Part shown: piece by piece, positions 25,863 to 34,667 of the stretch
How positions within the stretch are numbered: position 1 is the first letter of the stretch
Layout of the letters: every line of letters begins with the position of its first letter
Origin: Mycobacterium sp. 852002-51961_SCH5331710
Lineage (GTDB): Bacteria; Actinomycetota; Actinomycetes; Mycobacteriales; Mycobacteriaceae
NCBI RefSeq assembly: GCF_001665535.1
Contig: NZ_LZSQ01000037.1
Location: 1 to 64,000, forward strand
Direction of reading: 5' to 3'
Length of the DNA stretch: 64,000 bases
The notes under the pieces: model-generated
Database searches by the model: none
What the model was told of the DNA's origin: nothing
Seen by the model: the letters and a program-made list of their open reading frames with translations, nothing else
Program-made: the position numbers and the translations under genes

Positions 25863-25878
25863 GAGAATGCTTATTCTC
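25863..25878. promoter_or_regulatory. Perfect copy of the island operator motif
   Basis: GAGAATGCTTATTCTC has perfect 6-bp arms around a 4-base spacer. It lies just upstream of the ribosome binding site of the amidohydrolase operon (GTG 25844), where it could block RNA polymerase, and 168 bases before the divergent gene at 26047. Confidence 0.7.
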
Positions 25879-26046
25879 TCTTTCAGGAAAAGATACTATC
25901 TTCGATCGGTAATGCCTATCCGGGGTTGTCTCGAACGAGTACCGCCTCCGTCGGACCCATCGCCGCGGCGATGGTCACCGCGCCAGTGCGGAAGGAAAAC
26001 ATGACTGCAGCAACGGTATTCGCCGTCGTCGCAGTGGGAGGTCGGT

Positions 26047-27183
26047 ATGTCCACCGCTGAGGCGGAGGATCACCGCGACCTGCGCCAAGCAGTCCGCGAT
26101 TTCCTCACTGCTAGGTCGCCGAGCAGCGCCGTGCGAACCGCGATGGATTCTGTGCCCGGCTATGACGAGCGGGTTTGGCACGAGTTGACCGCCGACCTCG
26201 GCCTGGCCGCGATCGCCGTGCCCGAGGAGTTCGGGGGTGCGGGCGCGGGCGTGCCCGAACTCACGGTCGTCTTCGAAGAGATGGGCGCGGCCCTGGTATG
26301 CGCCCCGTTCTTCTCCACCGTGGCGCTCGCGATCCCCACGCTGCTCGCCAGCGGTGACACGGCCGCGATGCGGGACTACCTACCCGTGCTCGTCGACGGG
26401 TCGAGGACCGCCACCGTGATCTTCAACGGGAGCCTCGATCCGTGGGACCCCGACGCCGTGACGCTGTCGGCGCACAGCGACGGTCCCTCTTATCGGCTCC
26501 ACGGGAACGCCGCACTCGTCGTCGACGGCCATACGGCCAATACCATTCTGGTAGCGGCGAATACAGCCGCAGGTACATCGCTTTTCGCGGTGGAGGGAGA
26601 CGCCGACGGCCTGAGCCGCGAACCGTTGACGACGCTCGACCGGACGCGCAAGATCGCGAAGCTGGACTTCGAAGCCGTCCCCGCGCGGCTCATCGGGACC
26701 GACGGCACCGCCGCGCCCGCCCTCGAGCGCGCACACCGAGTCGCGGTCATCGCGCTCGCCGCCGAACAGCTCGGAGGGGCGCAGAGATGCCTGGACATGG
26801 CCGTGGGCTACGCGAAAGAACGCATCCAATTCGGCCGTGCCATCGGCAGCTTCCAGGCCGTCAAACATCGCTGCGCGGACATGCTCGTGCAGGTCGAGGG
26901 GGCGCGATCGGCCGTGCGGCACGCCGCCGGACTGCCCGACGGTGAGGACCGGGCGGTGGCGGCTTCGGTGGCCAAGATGTCCTGTTCGGAGGCGTTTCTT
27001 CAGGCGGCGCTGGACAACATGCGGATCCACGGCGGCATCGGGTTCACCTGGGAGCACGACGCACACCTCTACGTCCGTCGCGCGAAAGCCACCCAACTGA
27101 TCTTCGGCACCCCCGACTACCACGCACAACGCCTGGCAGACCTCGTCACATCATCAAGCCACCAGCCGGAAGGACAACCGTGA
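26047..27183 (+). CDS. Acyl-CoA dehydrogenase, partner-type, without adjacent catalytic subunit
   Basis: A 378-residue FadE protein with ERIQFGRAIGSFQAVKHRCADM and HGGIGFTWEHDAHLYVRRAK near the C terminus. At the catalytic position it reads IALAAEQLGG, and the usual YEGT loop is IFGTPD, so it resembles the partner-type subunits at 23658 and 38131. No catalytic-type FadE lies beside it. It may pair with a subunit made elsewhere (for instance 5711) or use another base. ATG 26047 follows GGGAGG. The next gene overlaps its stop by four bases. Confidence 0.83.
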   Translation: MSTAEAEDHRDLRQAVRDFLTARSPSSAVRTAMDSVPGYDERVWHELTADLGLAAIAVPEEFGGAGAGVPELTVVFEEMGAALVCAPFFSTVALAIPTLLASGDTAAMRDYLPVLVDGSRTATVIFNGSLDPWDPDAVTLSAHSDGPSYRLHGNAALVVDGHTANTILVAANTAAGTSLFAVEGDADGLSREPLTTLDRTRKIAKLDFEAVPARLIGTDGTAAPALERAHRVAVIALAAEQLGGAQRCLDMAVGYAKERIQFGRAIGSFQAVKHRCADMLVQVEGARSAVRHAAGLPDGEDRAVAASVAKMSCSEAFLQAALDNMRIHGGIGFTWEHDAHLYVRRAKATQLIFGTPDYHAQRLADLVTSSSHQPEGQP

Positions 27184-28076
27184 CCGTTTCATATTCGCTC
27201 GAAATCCCCACTCAGCGGGTGGAGGAGGCATCGGAATTCGTCAATGCCGAAGCGATCGCCGAGATAGCGCGCGGCGCCGAGTCCAGCGGATTCGCCGCTG
27301 TACACGTCACCGACCACCCGGCACCCGATGCCAAGTGGCTCGACCACGGCGGCCACCACGCCCTTGACCCGTTCGTCGCGCTTTCGTTCGCCGCAGCGGC
27401 CACCACCGACGTGAAGCTGCTGACCAATGTCTACATCGCCGCATATCGCAACCCCTTCCTGGGCGCAAAGTCGATTCAGAGCCTCGCCGTCCTGTCCGGC
27501 GGCCGCCTCATCCTCGGCACGGCCGCCGGCTATCTGAAACCGGAGTTCAAGGCGCTCGGAATCGATTTCGACGCTCGGGGTGCGCTGCTGGACGAGGCGC
27601 TCGACGTCCTGAGCCGGGTGATGACCGGAGATGACGTCGCCTACGAAGGGTCGTCGTTCGCCGCGCGCGGGGTGCGTCTGCGACCGGTGCCTGCGGCCCC
27701 GCCCATCTGGGTGGGGGGCAACAGCAAGCCCGCTGTGCGTCGCGCGGTGTCGCGCGCCCAGGGGTGGGCGCCGTTCAACACCTTCGGCTACGCGACGGCG
27801 TCACGAACCGCGGAGATCTCCTCCCTCGAGGACCTCGAGGCCGCGATCGTGTGGGCCAAGAAATACGCTGCTGAAGTGGGTCGAACCGAGCCGCTGGACA
27901 TCTGTTTCTCGGCGGGGAACCTGCTCGACGACAGCAAGTCCGCCGACGAACGCCACGCCACCATCGCGAGGCTCGAAGCCATGGGTGTGACGTGGTTGAC
28001 CATCGCCCCTCAAGGCGCCGACCGCGCCGAGGTGATCGATCAAGCGCGGGCGTTCGCCAAGGAGTTCATCGCATAA
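27180..28076 (+). CDS. LLM-class F420/flavin-dependent oxidoreductase
   Basis: A 298-residue luciferase-like protein: FAAVHVTDHPAPDAKW near the N terminus, TDVKLLTNVYIAAYRNPF, LSGGRLILGTAAGYLKPEF, and RPVPAAPPIWVGGNSKPA in the C-terminal half. The LSGGR and WVGGNS patterns are typical of mycobacterial F420-type enzymes. Its GTG overlaps the FadE stop (GTGA). The pair forms a two-gene unit divergent from the amidohydrolase operon. Substrate is unknown. Confidence 0.84.
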   Translation: MTVSYSLEIPTQRVEEASEFVNAEAIAEIARGAESSGFAAVHVTDHPAPDAKWLDHGGHHALDPFVALSFAAAATTDVKLLTNVYIAAYRNPFLGAKSIQSLAVLSGGRLILGTAAGYLKPEFKALGIDFDARGALLDEALDVLSRVMTGDDVAYEGSSFAARGVRLRPVPAAPPIWVGGNSKPAVRRAVSRAQGWAPFNTFGYATASRTAEISSLEDLEAAIVWAKKYAAEVGRTEPLDICFSAGNLLDDSKSADERHATIARLEAMGVTWLTIAPQGADRAEVIDQARAFAKEFIA

Positions 28077-28121
28077 GGCCATCCATCTCGTCGGTGACGT
28101 AAACACAAGTTGCCGCTGCAC

Positions 28122-28137
28122 GATAACGTGTGTTCTC
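28122..28137. promoter_or_regulatory. Copy of the island operator motif overlapping a leaderless promoter
   Basis: GATAACGTGTGTTCTC: right half GTTCTC perfect, left half GATAAC 5 of 6, 4-base spacer. It ends on the base before ATG 28138. TAACGT inside it fits a -10 element whose start point would be near the ATG, and no ribosome binding site is visible. Binding here would directly block initiation. Confidence 0.55.
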
Positions 28138-28770
28138 ATGCCCCAACCACGCCTGCAAGACCTCCTCAATCCCACCACGACCGCGCTGGTCACCCAGGAG
28201 TGCCAGGGTGGAGTGATCGGCCCGCAAGCCGGTCTACCGATGCTCGCAGAAGAAGCGCGCCGCGAGGCGATCCCGAACATCGCGCGACTGCTCGATGCGG
28301 CCCGCGCGGCAGGGGTGACAGTGGTGCACTGCCTGATCCAGAAGCGCCCCGACAACCGCGGTTCGAACACCAACGCCAGGCTGTTCATGGCGGGTAAGTC
28401 CTTCGCCGCAGACCTGACGCCCGGAAGTCCGGGCGCCTCCGTGTTGCCGGAACTGAATCAGGCCCCTAGCGACATCGTCCTCACCCGCCTGCATGGCGTC
28501 GGGCCCATGGCCGGCACGGATCTCGACTCCGTCCTTCGGAACCTCAACATCAAAACCATTGTGGGTGTCGGCGTTTCGGTCAACATCGCGATACCGAACT
28601 TCGTCATGGATGCCGTCAATCGGAGTTACCAGTTCGTTCTGCCACGCGACGCGGTGAGCGGGTATCCGCGGGAGTACGCGGAGGCGGTCATCGACAACTC
28701 ATTGGCGCTGCTCGCGACGGTTACGACGACGGACGACGTCGTCCAAGCCTGGAAGGAAATCGGCACCTGA
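28138..28770 (+). CDS. Isochorismatase-fold (cysteine hydrolase-like) protein lacking catalytic residues
   Basis: A 210-residue protein with the isochorismatase-like fold (RLLDAARAAGVTVVHC, PMAGTDLDSVLRNLNI, FVLPRDAVSGY, LALLATVTTTDDVV). In active members Asp, Lys and Cys form the triad. Aligned by eye, Asp becomes Glu (VTQECQ), Lys becomes Arg (VLTRLHG), and the nucleophile Cys becomes Ala (GVSVNIAIP where GxxTNxCV is usual). It is thus unlikely to be a thiol hydrolase and may bind a metabolite or use other chemistry. It probably has its own leaderless promoter. Confidence 0.78.
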   Translation: MPQPRLQDLLNPTTTALVTQECQGGVIGPQAGLPMLAEEARREAIPNIARLLDAARAAGVTVVHCLIQKRPDNRGSNTNARLFMAGKSFAADLTPGSPGASVLPELNQAPSDIVLTRLHGVGPMAGTDLDSVLRNLNIKTIVGVGVSVNIAIPNFVMDAVNRSYQFVLPRDAVSGYPREYAEAVIDNSLALLATVTTTDDVVQAWKEIGT

Positions 28771-28798
28771 GCCCATATGGATGTCGCCAACGCATGGT

Positions 28799-28813
28799 GA
28801 TAACGTCGTTCTC
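28799..28813. promoter_or_regulatory. Operator-like dyad with 3-base spacer
   Basis: GATAAC-GTC-GTTCTC. The half-sites are the same as at 28122, but the spacer is 3 bases instead of 4. It lies 47-61 bases before the amidohydrolase start at 28860. A similar 3-spacer form is at 14893-14907. Confidence 0.45.
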
Positions 28814-28859
28814 ACCAGCCGTAAATGCTCATATCCGCTGCTCTTAGGAGGTCGACCAC

Positions 28860-30056
28860 ATGTCACCCCGGTCCCTGCCGTATCCGGTCTTCGACATCGA
28901 CAACCACATGTACGAGACGACAGACGCGCTCACCAAGTATCTGCCGAAGCAGCACCGCGGCAAGGTCGGCTACGTCGAGGTCAACGGCAGACCGAAGCTT
29001 GTCGTCAAGGACCACATCAGCCACATGATCCCCAACCCCACGTTCGAACGCGTCGCTCGCCCGGGTAGCGCGGAGGACTACTTTCTGGGCAACAATCCCG
29101 AGGGGCTGAATTTCCGCGAGTTCGTCGGTGAGCCAATGGAAGTGATCCCGGCCTTCCAGGCGCCCGCACCACGGCTGGAACTGATGGACGAACTCGGCAT
29201 CGACCAGTGCGTCATGTACCCCACGCTCGCCAGCCTCATCGAGGAACGCACCACCGACGACGTCGTCCTGACCCATGCGATCATCCACGCGCTCAACGAG
29301 TGGATGCACGAACACTGGACCTTCAACTACAAAGACCGAATCTTCGCCACGCCGGTGATCTGCCTGCCGCTGGTCGACGAGGCCATCAAGGAATTCCGCT
29401 GGTGCCTCGAGCGCGGGATGAAGACCTTCCTCGTGCGACCTGCCCCGGTGCCGAGCCGATTCGGGGGATCGCGCTCGATGGGCCTGCCGGAGTACGACCC
29501 GTTCTGGCAGGAGGTCGTCGACGCCGGCATTCCCGTGACATTCCACGCGGCAGACAGCGGCTACCAGAAGCACCTCATGGAATGGGAGGGCGGCGACGAG
29601 TACCTCTCCTTTAAGCCCAGCGCACTGCGCGAGGTGGTGATGGGCTTCCGGGCGATGGAGGACACCCTGGCCGCGCTGATCTGCCACGGTGCGCTCTCGC
29701 GCTTCCCCGACCTGAAGGTCCTCGTGGTAGAGAACGGCAGCGGCTGGGTGCGAAACCTTCTGCGCCTGTTGGACAAGGCCTATCGGACGATGCCCAAGGA
29801 GTTCGACGAGCATCCCGTCGAGGTGTTCAAGCGCAATGTCTACATCCACCCGTTCCTCGAGGACGACATCAAGGGGATCGTCGAGATCATGGGTGAGGAT
29901 CACGTGATGTTCGGCTCCGACTTCCCTCACCCCGAGGGCATCGGCGACCCGCTCAGTTTCGTCGACCGACTGGATGGGTTGTCGGAGACGACGAAAGCGA
30001 AGATCATGGGCGGCAACGCCATCGAGCAACTGGGCCTGCAAAAGGTCCCGGCGTGA
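28860..30056 (+). CDS. Amidohydrolase-2 family hydrolase or decarboxylase
   Basis: A 398-residue TIM-barrel protein closely similar to the one at 14942: metal motif FDIDNHMYETTDALTKYLPK, central IPNPTFERVARPGS, and C-terminal MFGSDFPHPEG. ATG 28860 follows TAGGAGG. A four-base overlap (GTGA) couples it to the small MaoC gene. The near-duplicate pair 14942/28860 implies either two related substrates or two successive steps on one scaffold. Confidence 0.86.
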   Translation: MSPRSLPYPVFDIDNHMYETTDALTKYLPKQHRGKVGYVEVNGRPKLVVKDHISHMIPNPTFERVARPGSAEDYFLGNNPEGLNFREFVGEPMEVIPAFQAPAPRLELMDELGIDQCVMYPTLASLIEERTTDDVVLTHAIIHALNEWMHEHWTFNYKDRIFATPVICLPLVDEAIKEFRWCLERGMKTFLVRPAPVPSRFGGSRSMGLPEYDPFWQEVVDAGIPVTFHAADSGYQKHLMEWEGGDEYLSFKPSALREVVMGFRAMEDTLAALICHGALSRFPDLKVLVVENGSGWVRNLLRLLDKAYRTMPKEFDEHPVEVFKRNVYIHPFLEDDIKGIVEIMGEDHVMFGSDFPHPEGIGDPLSFVDRLDGLSETTKAKIMGGNAIEQLGLQKVPA

Positions 30057-30526
30057 ACCAGACGACCGCGTCGCCGACGGAATACGACGGGATCGCCGCG
30101 TTCGAGGAGCACGTGGGCGAACATCTGGGGTACAGCGATTGGCGCGAGGTCACCCAGAAAGAGATCGACCTGTTCGCCGAGGCCACGGGTGACCACCAGT
30201 GGATCCACGTGGACGCCGAGAAGGCGGCGAAAGGGCCCTACGGCAAGACCATTGCCCACGGCTATCTCACACTGTCGTTGGTGCCCATCCTCGTCCAACA
30301 GATCTACAAGGTGACCGGGTTGTCGATGCAGGTGAATTACGGTGTCGACAAACTACGGTTTCCGGCACCCGTGCCCGTCGACTCCCGCATCCGCGCGGGC
30401 GCAGAACTGATCAAGGTGGACCGCACCAACAACGGCGCCAGGGCCACGGTGCGGGTCACCGTCGAGGTCGAAGGATCCGAACGGCCGGCCTGCGTCGTCG
30501 ACACCATCGCTGCGATGGTCGACTGA
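30053..30526 (+). CDS. MaoC-like (R)-enoyl-CoA hydratase
   Basis: A 157-residue single hot-dog protein. The catalytic hydratase-2 motif is clear: FAEATGDHQWIHVDAEKA (Asp and His of the active dyad), followed by IAHGYLTLSLVP. Such enzymes hydrate trans-2-enoyl-CoA to (R)-3-hydroxyacyl-CoA as homodimers. GTG 30053 overlaps the amidohydrolase stop. It is convergent with the fused CoA-transferase, only 5 bases away. Confidence 0.88.
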   Translation: MNQTTASPTEYDGIAAFEEHVGEHLGYSDWREVTQKEIDLFAEATGDHQWIHVDAEKAAKGPYGKTIAHGYLTLSLVPILVQQIYKVTGLSMQVNYGVDKLRFPAPVPVDSRIRAGAELIKVDRTNNGARATVRVTVEVEGSERPACVVDTIAAMVD

Positions 30527-30531
30527 AAGCA

Positions 30532-32946
30532 TCACTCCAGCAGGCGTTCGCCGATGACGCGTCGTTCGCGAAGAGCGGCGATCTCCTCCCCGGTCAGCCC
30601 CAGCGCGCCGAGCACCTCGTCGTTGTGTTGACCGAGAGTCGGTGAGGGGGTTCGGTGGTGGCGCGACGGTCCCGGCGTGATCCGGAACGGCCACCCGGGG
30701 TACCGCTGCCGACCGGCGATCCGATGGTCCAGGTCTTCGTAGAACCCGCGTGCATCGAGTTGGTCGACTTCGTACATCCGGTCGGCGGTCATCAGCCGCT
30801 GCGCCGGCACACCGCGTTGAAGCAACGCTTCTGCGAGTTCGTCGGCCTTCCGCGTGGCCGCGCACTCCGCGATCACCTCGTCGAACTCGTCGTAATGCTG
30901 TAACCGCGCCTCCACCGACGCGAACCTCGGATCGTCACGCAATTCGGGGCGACCGATCGCGTCGGTCACTACGGCCCAATCGGCGTCGTCGCGCACCGAC
31001 AATGCCACCCAATCATCCTCTCCGGCAGCGGGATAGACGCCCTGTGCGTATCGGCGGTGCCGATTGCCCTCGCGCTCGCGCACACGTCCCGTCAACGAAT
31101 ACTCGATGACGGGTTCGGCCGTCACCGCCGCCCCGACCTCGATCTGCGCCACCTCGATCAGCTGGCCCTCACCGGTTCGGCGCCGGTGTTCGAGCGCTGC
31201 GAGGAGCGCCACCGTGGCGTGAACGCCTGCGATCGGGTCGGCCGGACCCTGCAGGTTGCACGGGGGGCCGTCGGCGTAGCCGGTCACCGCGGACATCCCG
31301 GCCAACTGTTCGATATTCAGGGCCCATCCGACGTAGTCCCGCCACGGGCCCTCGAGGCCGAACCCGGGCATGCGAACCATGACCACACCCGGATTGATCT
31401 GGGCCAGTGAGTCGTAGTCCAACCCGAACTGTTCGACCACTCGTGGCGAGAAGTTCTCGACCACCACGTCGGCATCGGCGGCGAGTCGCAATGCCAACTC
31501 CCGGCCGGCCTCGGTACCGAGGTCAAGGGTGATGTCGCGCTTGTTGAGGTTCGTGCCCTGCCACAACGGCCCGATCTCGTACCAGTCGTCGCTGTTGCGC
31601 AATAGCGAACCCGAGTACCGGTGCCCGTCAGGGCGCTGAATCGACTCAACCTTGACGACGTCGGCACCGAAAGCGCCGAGATAGCAGGTGAGATACGCAC
31701 CGGCCCAGAACGTGCTGAGGTCGAAGACCTTCAGTCCCGCGAACGGTTGCGATGCATCGCTTTCAGCTCCGGCCTTGCGCTGCTCGGGCGCCTCCCACCG
31801 GGTGACTCCCGTCGTCCTCAAAGTCGGGGCGGGCCGCGGCGCACCCACTGGCGTCCTCGACAACCGGAACGGTGCCCCCGGCCGTCGAAACCGCGCATCC
31901 TCGGGCCCGCCGTCGACGAAGAAGCCGCGGTCGCGGTACTGCGGGCAGTCCTCGATCGACGACCCGTCGTTGATGGGGGCGGCCGGAATCCGCATGGCCT
32001 GACTCAGCTCGACGAGGTCGCCGACCGAGATCGAGTCCAGCCAGGGCTGCGCCTTCGCGAAGAACTCATCGCGTTCGGGCCCGCCCAACATGATCGCGAG
32101 CTGGTGTTCGCCGAATTCGGGGAGCCCCATCATCGCGCAGACGTCGAGCCAGTGCTGCCCGGTCAGACAGTTGATACCGATCCAGCCGTCGGCCGCGCGG
32201 ACGATGCCCAGCATCGGTGCGGCCTTCGAATTCGTCGGCAGACCCATACTTTTCAGCCGCTCGGCCATCAGCATCGGGTAGGGCAGCGTGCACAACAACG
32301 ACTCGAACGCCGAGACGTCGGCCTCCACGAGCCGACCCGGTTCGGCGTCCCCGATGCGCAGGGCGGTCAGCGCCGCGAGCGCCGCGTAGCCTCCCGCGAT
32401 GTACTCCGGTATGCGCGCTCCGGCCTGCACAGGCGGTCGGCCGAACTCCCTCAGGTTCACCCAGCCCGACGCCGCTTGCAGCGTCAGTGACGTCGACGGC
32501 TGGCCGCGCCGGGGCCCCTCCTGCCCGTAGTCCGAGACCCTCACGACGACAAGGTCGCTGTTGATCTGTTGCAGTGAATCGCGATCGAGGCCCCAGTCGA
32601 ATCGCTCGGCCGATCCGGCGGGCAGATCCTCGACCAGTAGGTCGGCCCCGGAGATCAGTTCGTGAGCTTGTTCAATGCCGGCTGCGGTGCGCAAATCCAG
32701 TGTCAGACCGCGCTTTCCGGCGTTGAGGTACTCGAACAACCCGCCGTGCTCCTGCGAGCCCCCGCGAAACGGCCCCCACGCGCGCAGCGGATCACCCGTC
32801 GGCGGCTCGATCTTGCACACCTCAGCGCCGAGATCGACGAGAAGTTTTGTGCAGTACGGTGCCGCGATGTCGCCGCCCAGTTCGACGACCCGCAGTCCGG
32901 CCAGGGCTTCGCCCGGATCGATGGTTCGCTCGCAAGCGTCGCTCAC
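30532..32946 (-). CDS. Fused tandem CaiB/BaiF family III CoA-transferase
   Basis: An 804-residue protein made of two complete family III CoA-transferase units (about residues 14-380 and 400-795), each starting with a GLRVVELGG or GLKVFDLST strand followed by LGAEVCKIEPP or FGADVVKVESI. The catalytic Asp that carries the acyl anhydride is present in the second unit (GPADPIAGVHA, Asp about 570) but is Glu in the first (RIPEYIAGGYA, Glu about 181). Normal family members are about 400 residues and dimerise as interlocked rings; a fusion would fix the two halves together. It lies downstream of the aldehyde dehydrogenase. Confidence 0.87.
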   Translation of the reverse strand: MSDACERTIDPGEALAGLRVVELGGDIAAPYCTKLLVDLGAEVCKIEPPTGDPLRAWGPFRGGSQEHGGLFEYLNAGKRGLTLDLRTAAGIEQAHELISGADLLVEDLPAGSAERFDWGLDRDSLQQINSDLVVVRVSDYGQEGPRRGQPSTSLTLQAASGWVNLREFGRPPVQAGARIPEYIAGGYAALAALTALRIGDAEPGRLVEADVSAFESLLCTLPYPMLMAERLKSMGLPTNSKAAPMLGIVRAADGWIGINCLTGQHWLDVCAMMGLPEFGEHQLAIMLGGPERDEFFAKAQPWLDSISVGDLVELSQAMRIPAAPINDGSSIEDCPQYRDRGFFVDGGPEDARFRRPGAPFRLSRTPVGAPRPAPTLRTTGVTRWEAPEQRKAGAESDASQPFAGLKVFDLSTFWAGAYLTCYLGAFGADVVKVESIQRPDGHRYSGSLLRNSDDWYEIGPLWQGTNLNKRDITLDLGTEAGRELALRLAADADVVVENFSPRVVEQFGLDYDSLAQINPGVVMVRMPGFGLEGPWRDYVGWALNIEQLAGMSAVTGYADGPPCNLQGPADPIAGVHATVALLAALEHRRRTGEGQLIEVAQIEVGAAVTAEPVIEYSLTGRVREREGNRHRRYAQGVYPAAGEDDWVALSVRDDADWAVVTDAIGRPELRDDPRFASVEARLQHYDEFDEVIAECAATRKADELAEALLQRGVPAQRLMTADRMYEVDQLDARGFYEDLDHRIAGRQRYPGWPFRITPGPSRHHRTPSPTLGQHNDEVLGALGLTGEEIAALRERRVIGERLLE

Positions 32947-32961
32947 GCCTCGACTCCTCCC

Positions 32962-33012
32962 CGCTGCGCTCCTCGCTGCGTTCCTCGTTCCTGCGGTACT
33001 CGCTGCGATGCT
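32962..33012. repeat. Degenerate 12-bp tandem repeat
   Basis: Units CGCTGCGCTCCT, CGCTGCGTTCCT, a 15-base variant, then CGCTGCGATGCT lie end to end between the aldehyde dehydrogenase stop (33035) and the CoA-transferase start (32946). Read on the minus strand it is an AGGAGCGCAGCG-like repeat of a kind I associate with mycobacterial intergenic DNA. Its function is unknown. Confidence 0.6.
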
Positions 33013-33034
33013 CGCGCGTCGTCGCCTTCGGGGC

Positions 33035-34492
33035 TCACGCCGGAACCCCGATTGCCTTGGGCTCCATATATGCGCGCAGGCCCATCACGCCGCCCTCACG
33101 CCCGATCCCGCTCTGCTTGAAACCCCCGAAGGGCGCGTCGCCGGGGATGGTGCCGTTGATCGAGACCTGGCCCGTCCTGATGCGTCGTGCGATGCCGACG
33201 GCGCGTTCGACATCGACGCCCCATATCGCACCGCCGAGCCCGTACGCCGAGTTGTTCGCCACGGCCACCGCCTCGTCGTCGCCGTCATAGCGCAGGACGG
33301 TCAACACCGGCCCGAACACCTCCTCCTGCGCGATGTACGAATCGGGGCCGGTGTCGGTCAGTATCGTCGGCTCGAAATAGAACCCACCCGAGTGGTTTTC
33401 GGGACGACCGCCACCCGCCACCACCTTCGCGCCATCGGACTCGGCCCGTCGGACGAAGCCCTCCACCCGCTCGAGGTGCTCCCTGCTGATCAGGGGCCCC
33501 ATGTCCACCCCGTCGTCGGCGGGATTGCCGACCGTCACGGCGCGCGCCAGGTCGGCGAGCCGGGTGACGACCTCGTCGTGCAGTGCGGAGGGCACCACGA
33601 GTCGGCTGTTGAGGATGCACGCCTGCCCCGCATGCAGCGTGCACCCCTCGAACAACAGCCGTTCCAGCAGCTCGTCGGTGACCTCGACATCGTCGAGCAG
33701 AACCGACGCCGACTTGCCGCCACATTCGAGCAGGATCCGTTTCATCGTCCTAGCCGCGCCCGCCATCACGTCGCGGCCGACCGCAGAGCTGCCGGTGAAG
33801 CTCACCATGTCCACCCGCGGGTCCAGGGTCAGCGCCTTGCTCGCATCGATGCCGGTAGGAGTGATGACGTTGACGACTCCGGGTGGGATGTCGGTCTCGC
33901 TGTCGATGATCCGTGCCAGGGCCAGTCCGGCGAGCGGGGTCAGTGGCGACGGTTTCAGCACGACGGTGTTTCCCGCGGCCAGCGCCGCACCCACTTTCAT
34001 CACGTTGAGGGTGTGGGGGAAGTTCCACGGCGTCATGATCGCCACCACGCCGAGAGGTTCGTACCGCAACAGCGTGGTGCCCGCCGCCCCCCATGCGTCC
34101 ATCGGCGCCTCGGCCGGCTCGAGCGCGAGCTCGGCGGAGTGCCCAGCCATGAATGCGGGACCGTCGACGTGGATCAGCCGTTCGTTTGCTGTGCAACCCC
34201 ACTCGGACTGCGCGAGCGCGTAGATCTCGTCGCCGTGGGCGAGCAACGCATCGCTCAACTGCTGCAGGCACCGGGACCGCTCCTGCGGTGTGGCCATCGC
34301 CCACGGCCCGGTGTCGAACGCGGTTCGCGCGGCGGCGATCGCCTGTTCGACCTGCGCCACCCCGGGATCGGGCGCCGACGCGATCACGGCCTCGGTCGCC
34401 GGATCGATGACGTCGTATCGGCCGCCTTCCGGCTTCACCCAACTGCCGTTGATGTAGAGGTCGTAGTCGTCGACGAGGGTGGATGCGGCCAT
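33035..34492 (-). CDS. Aldehyde dehydrogenase (NAD(P)-dependent)
   Basis: A 485-residue ALDH-superfamily enzyme. The cofactor segment is MTPWNFPHTLN, the NAD-binding Gly motif FTGSSAVGRDVM, and the catalytic Glu lies in LLECGGKSASV. The nucleophilic Cys is in HAGQACILNSR and the C-terminal EEVFGPVL is present. It oxidises an aldehyde to an acid that the downstream CoA-transferase could then activate. It is the first gene of a two-gene minus-strand unit divergent from the igr-like operon. A second, partial ALDH lies at the right edge of the window. Confidence 0.9.
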   Translation of the reverse strand: MAASTLVDDYDLYINGSWVKPEGGRYDVIDPATEAVIASAPDPGVAQVEQAIAAARTAFDTGPWAMATPQERSRCLQQLSDALLAHGDEIYALAQSEWGCTANERLIHVDGPAFMAGHSAELALEPAEAPMDAWGAAGTTLLRYEPLGVVAIMTPWNFPHTLNVMKVGAALAAGNTVVLKPSPLTPLAGLALARIIDSETDIPPGVVNVITPTGIDASKALTLDPRVDMVSFTGSSAVGRDVMAGAARTMKRILLECGGKSASVLLDDVEVTDELLERLLFEGCTLHAGQACILNSRLVVPSALHDEVVTRLADLARAVTVGNPADDGVDMGPLISREHLERVEGFVRRAESDGAKVVAGGGRPENHSGGFYFEPTILTDTGPDSYIAQEEVFGPVLTVLRYDGDDEAVAVANNSAYGLGGAIWGVDVERAVGIARRIRTGQVSINGTIPGDAPFGGFKQSGIGREGGVMGLRAYMEPKAIGVPA

Positions 34493-34637
34493 CAGATCAC
34501 TGGACCTTCCTGGTTACGGCTGTGGGCCGTCGAGTCATCTCGCCGATGCCCGAAATGCCCTACATCTGCGCCTTGTGTGTACACCGGCCGTAGGCGCGTA
34601 GTCAACGTTCAAGCCTATTGTCCTGCGGCGATGTTCA

Positions 34638-34667
34638 TTGACATGGCCGTCTCACGTGCTGTAGACA
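34638..34667 (+). promoter_or_regulatory. Candidate promoter of the igr-like operon
   Basis: TTGACA at 34638-34643 and TAGACA at 34662-34667 are separated by 18 bases in the 236-base gap before the P450 at 34729. The -35 box is perfect; the -10 box is poor (last base A). An 8-bp palindrome GTGTACAC lies about 60 bases further upstream, and I see no GAGAAY-type dyad here. Confidence 0.3.

Noticed and set aside
32962..33012. Possible CRISPR array
   Set aside because: The units are 12-15 bases with no spacers of constant length between them, so it is only a short degenerate tandem repeat.
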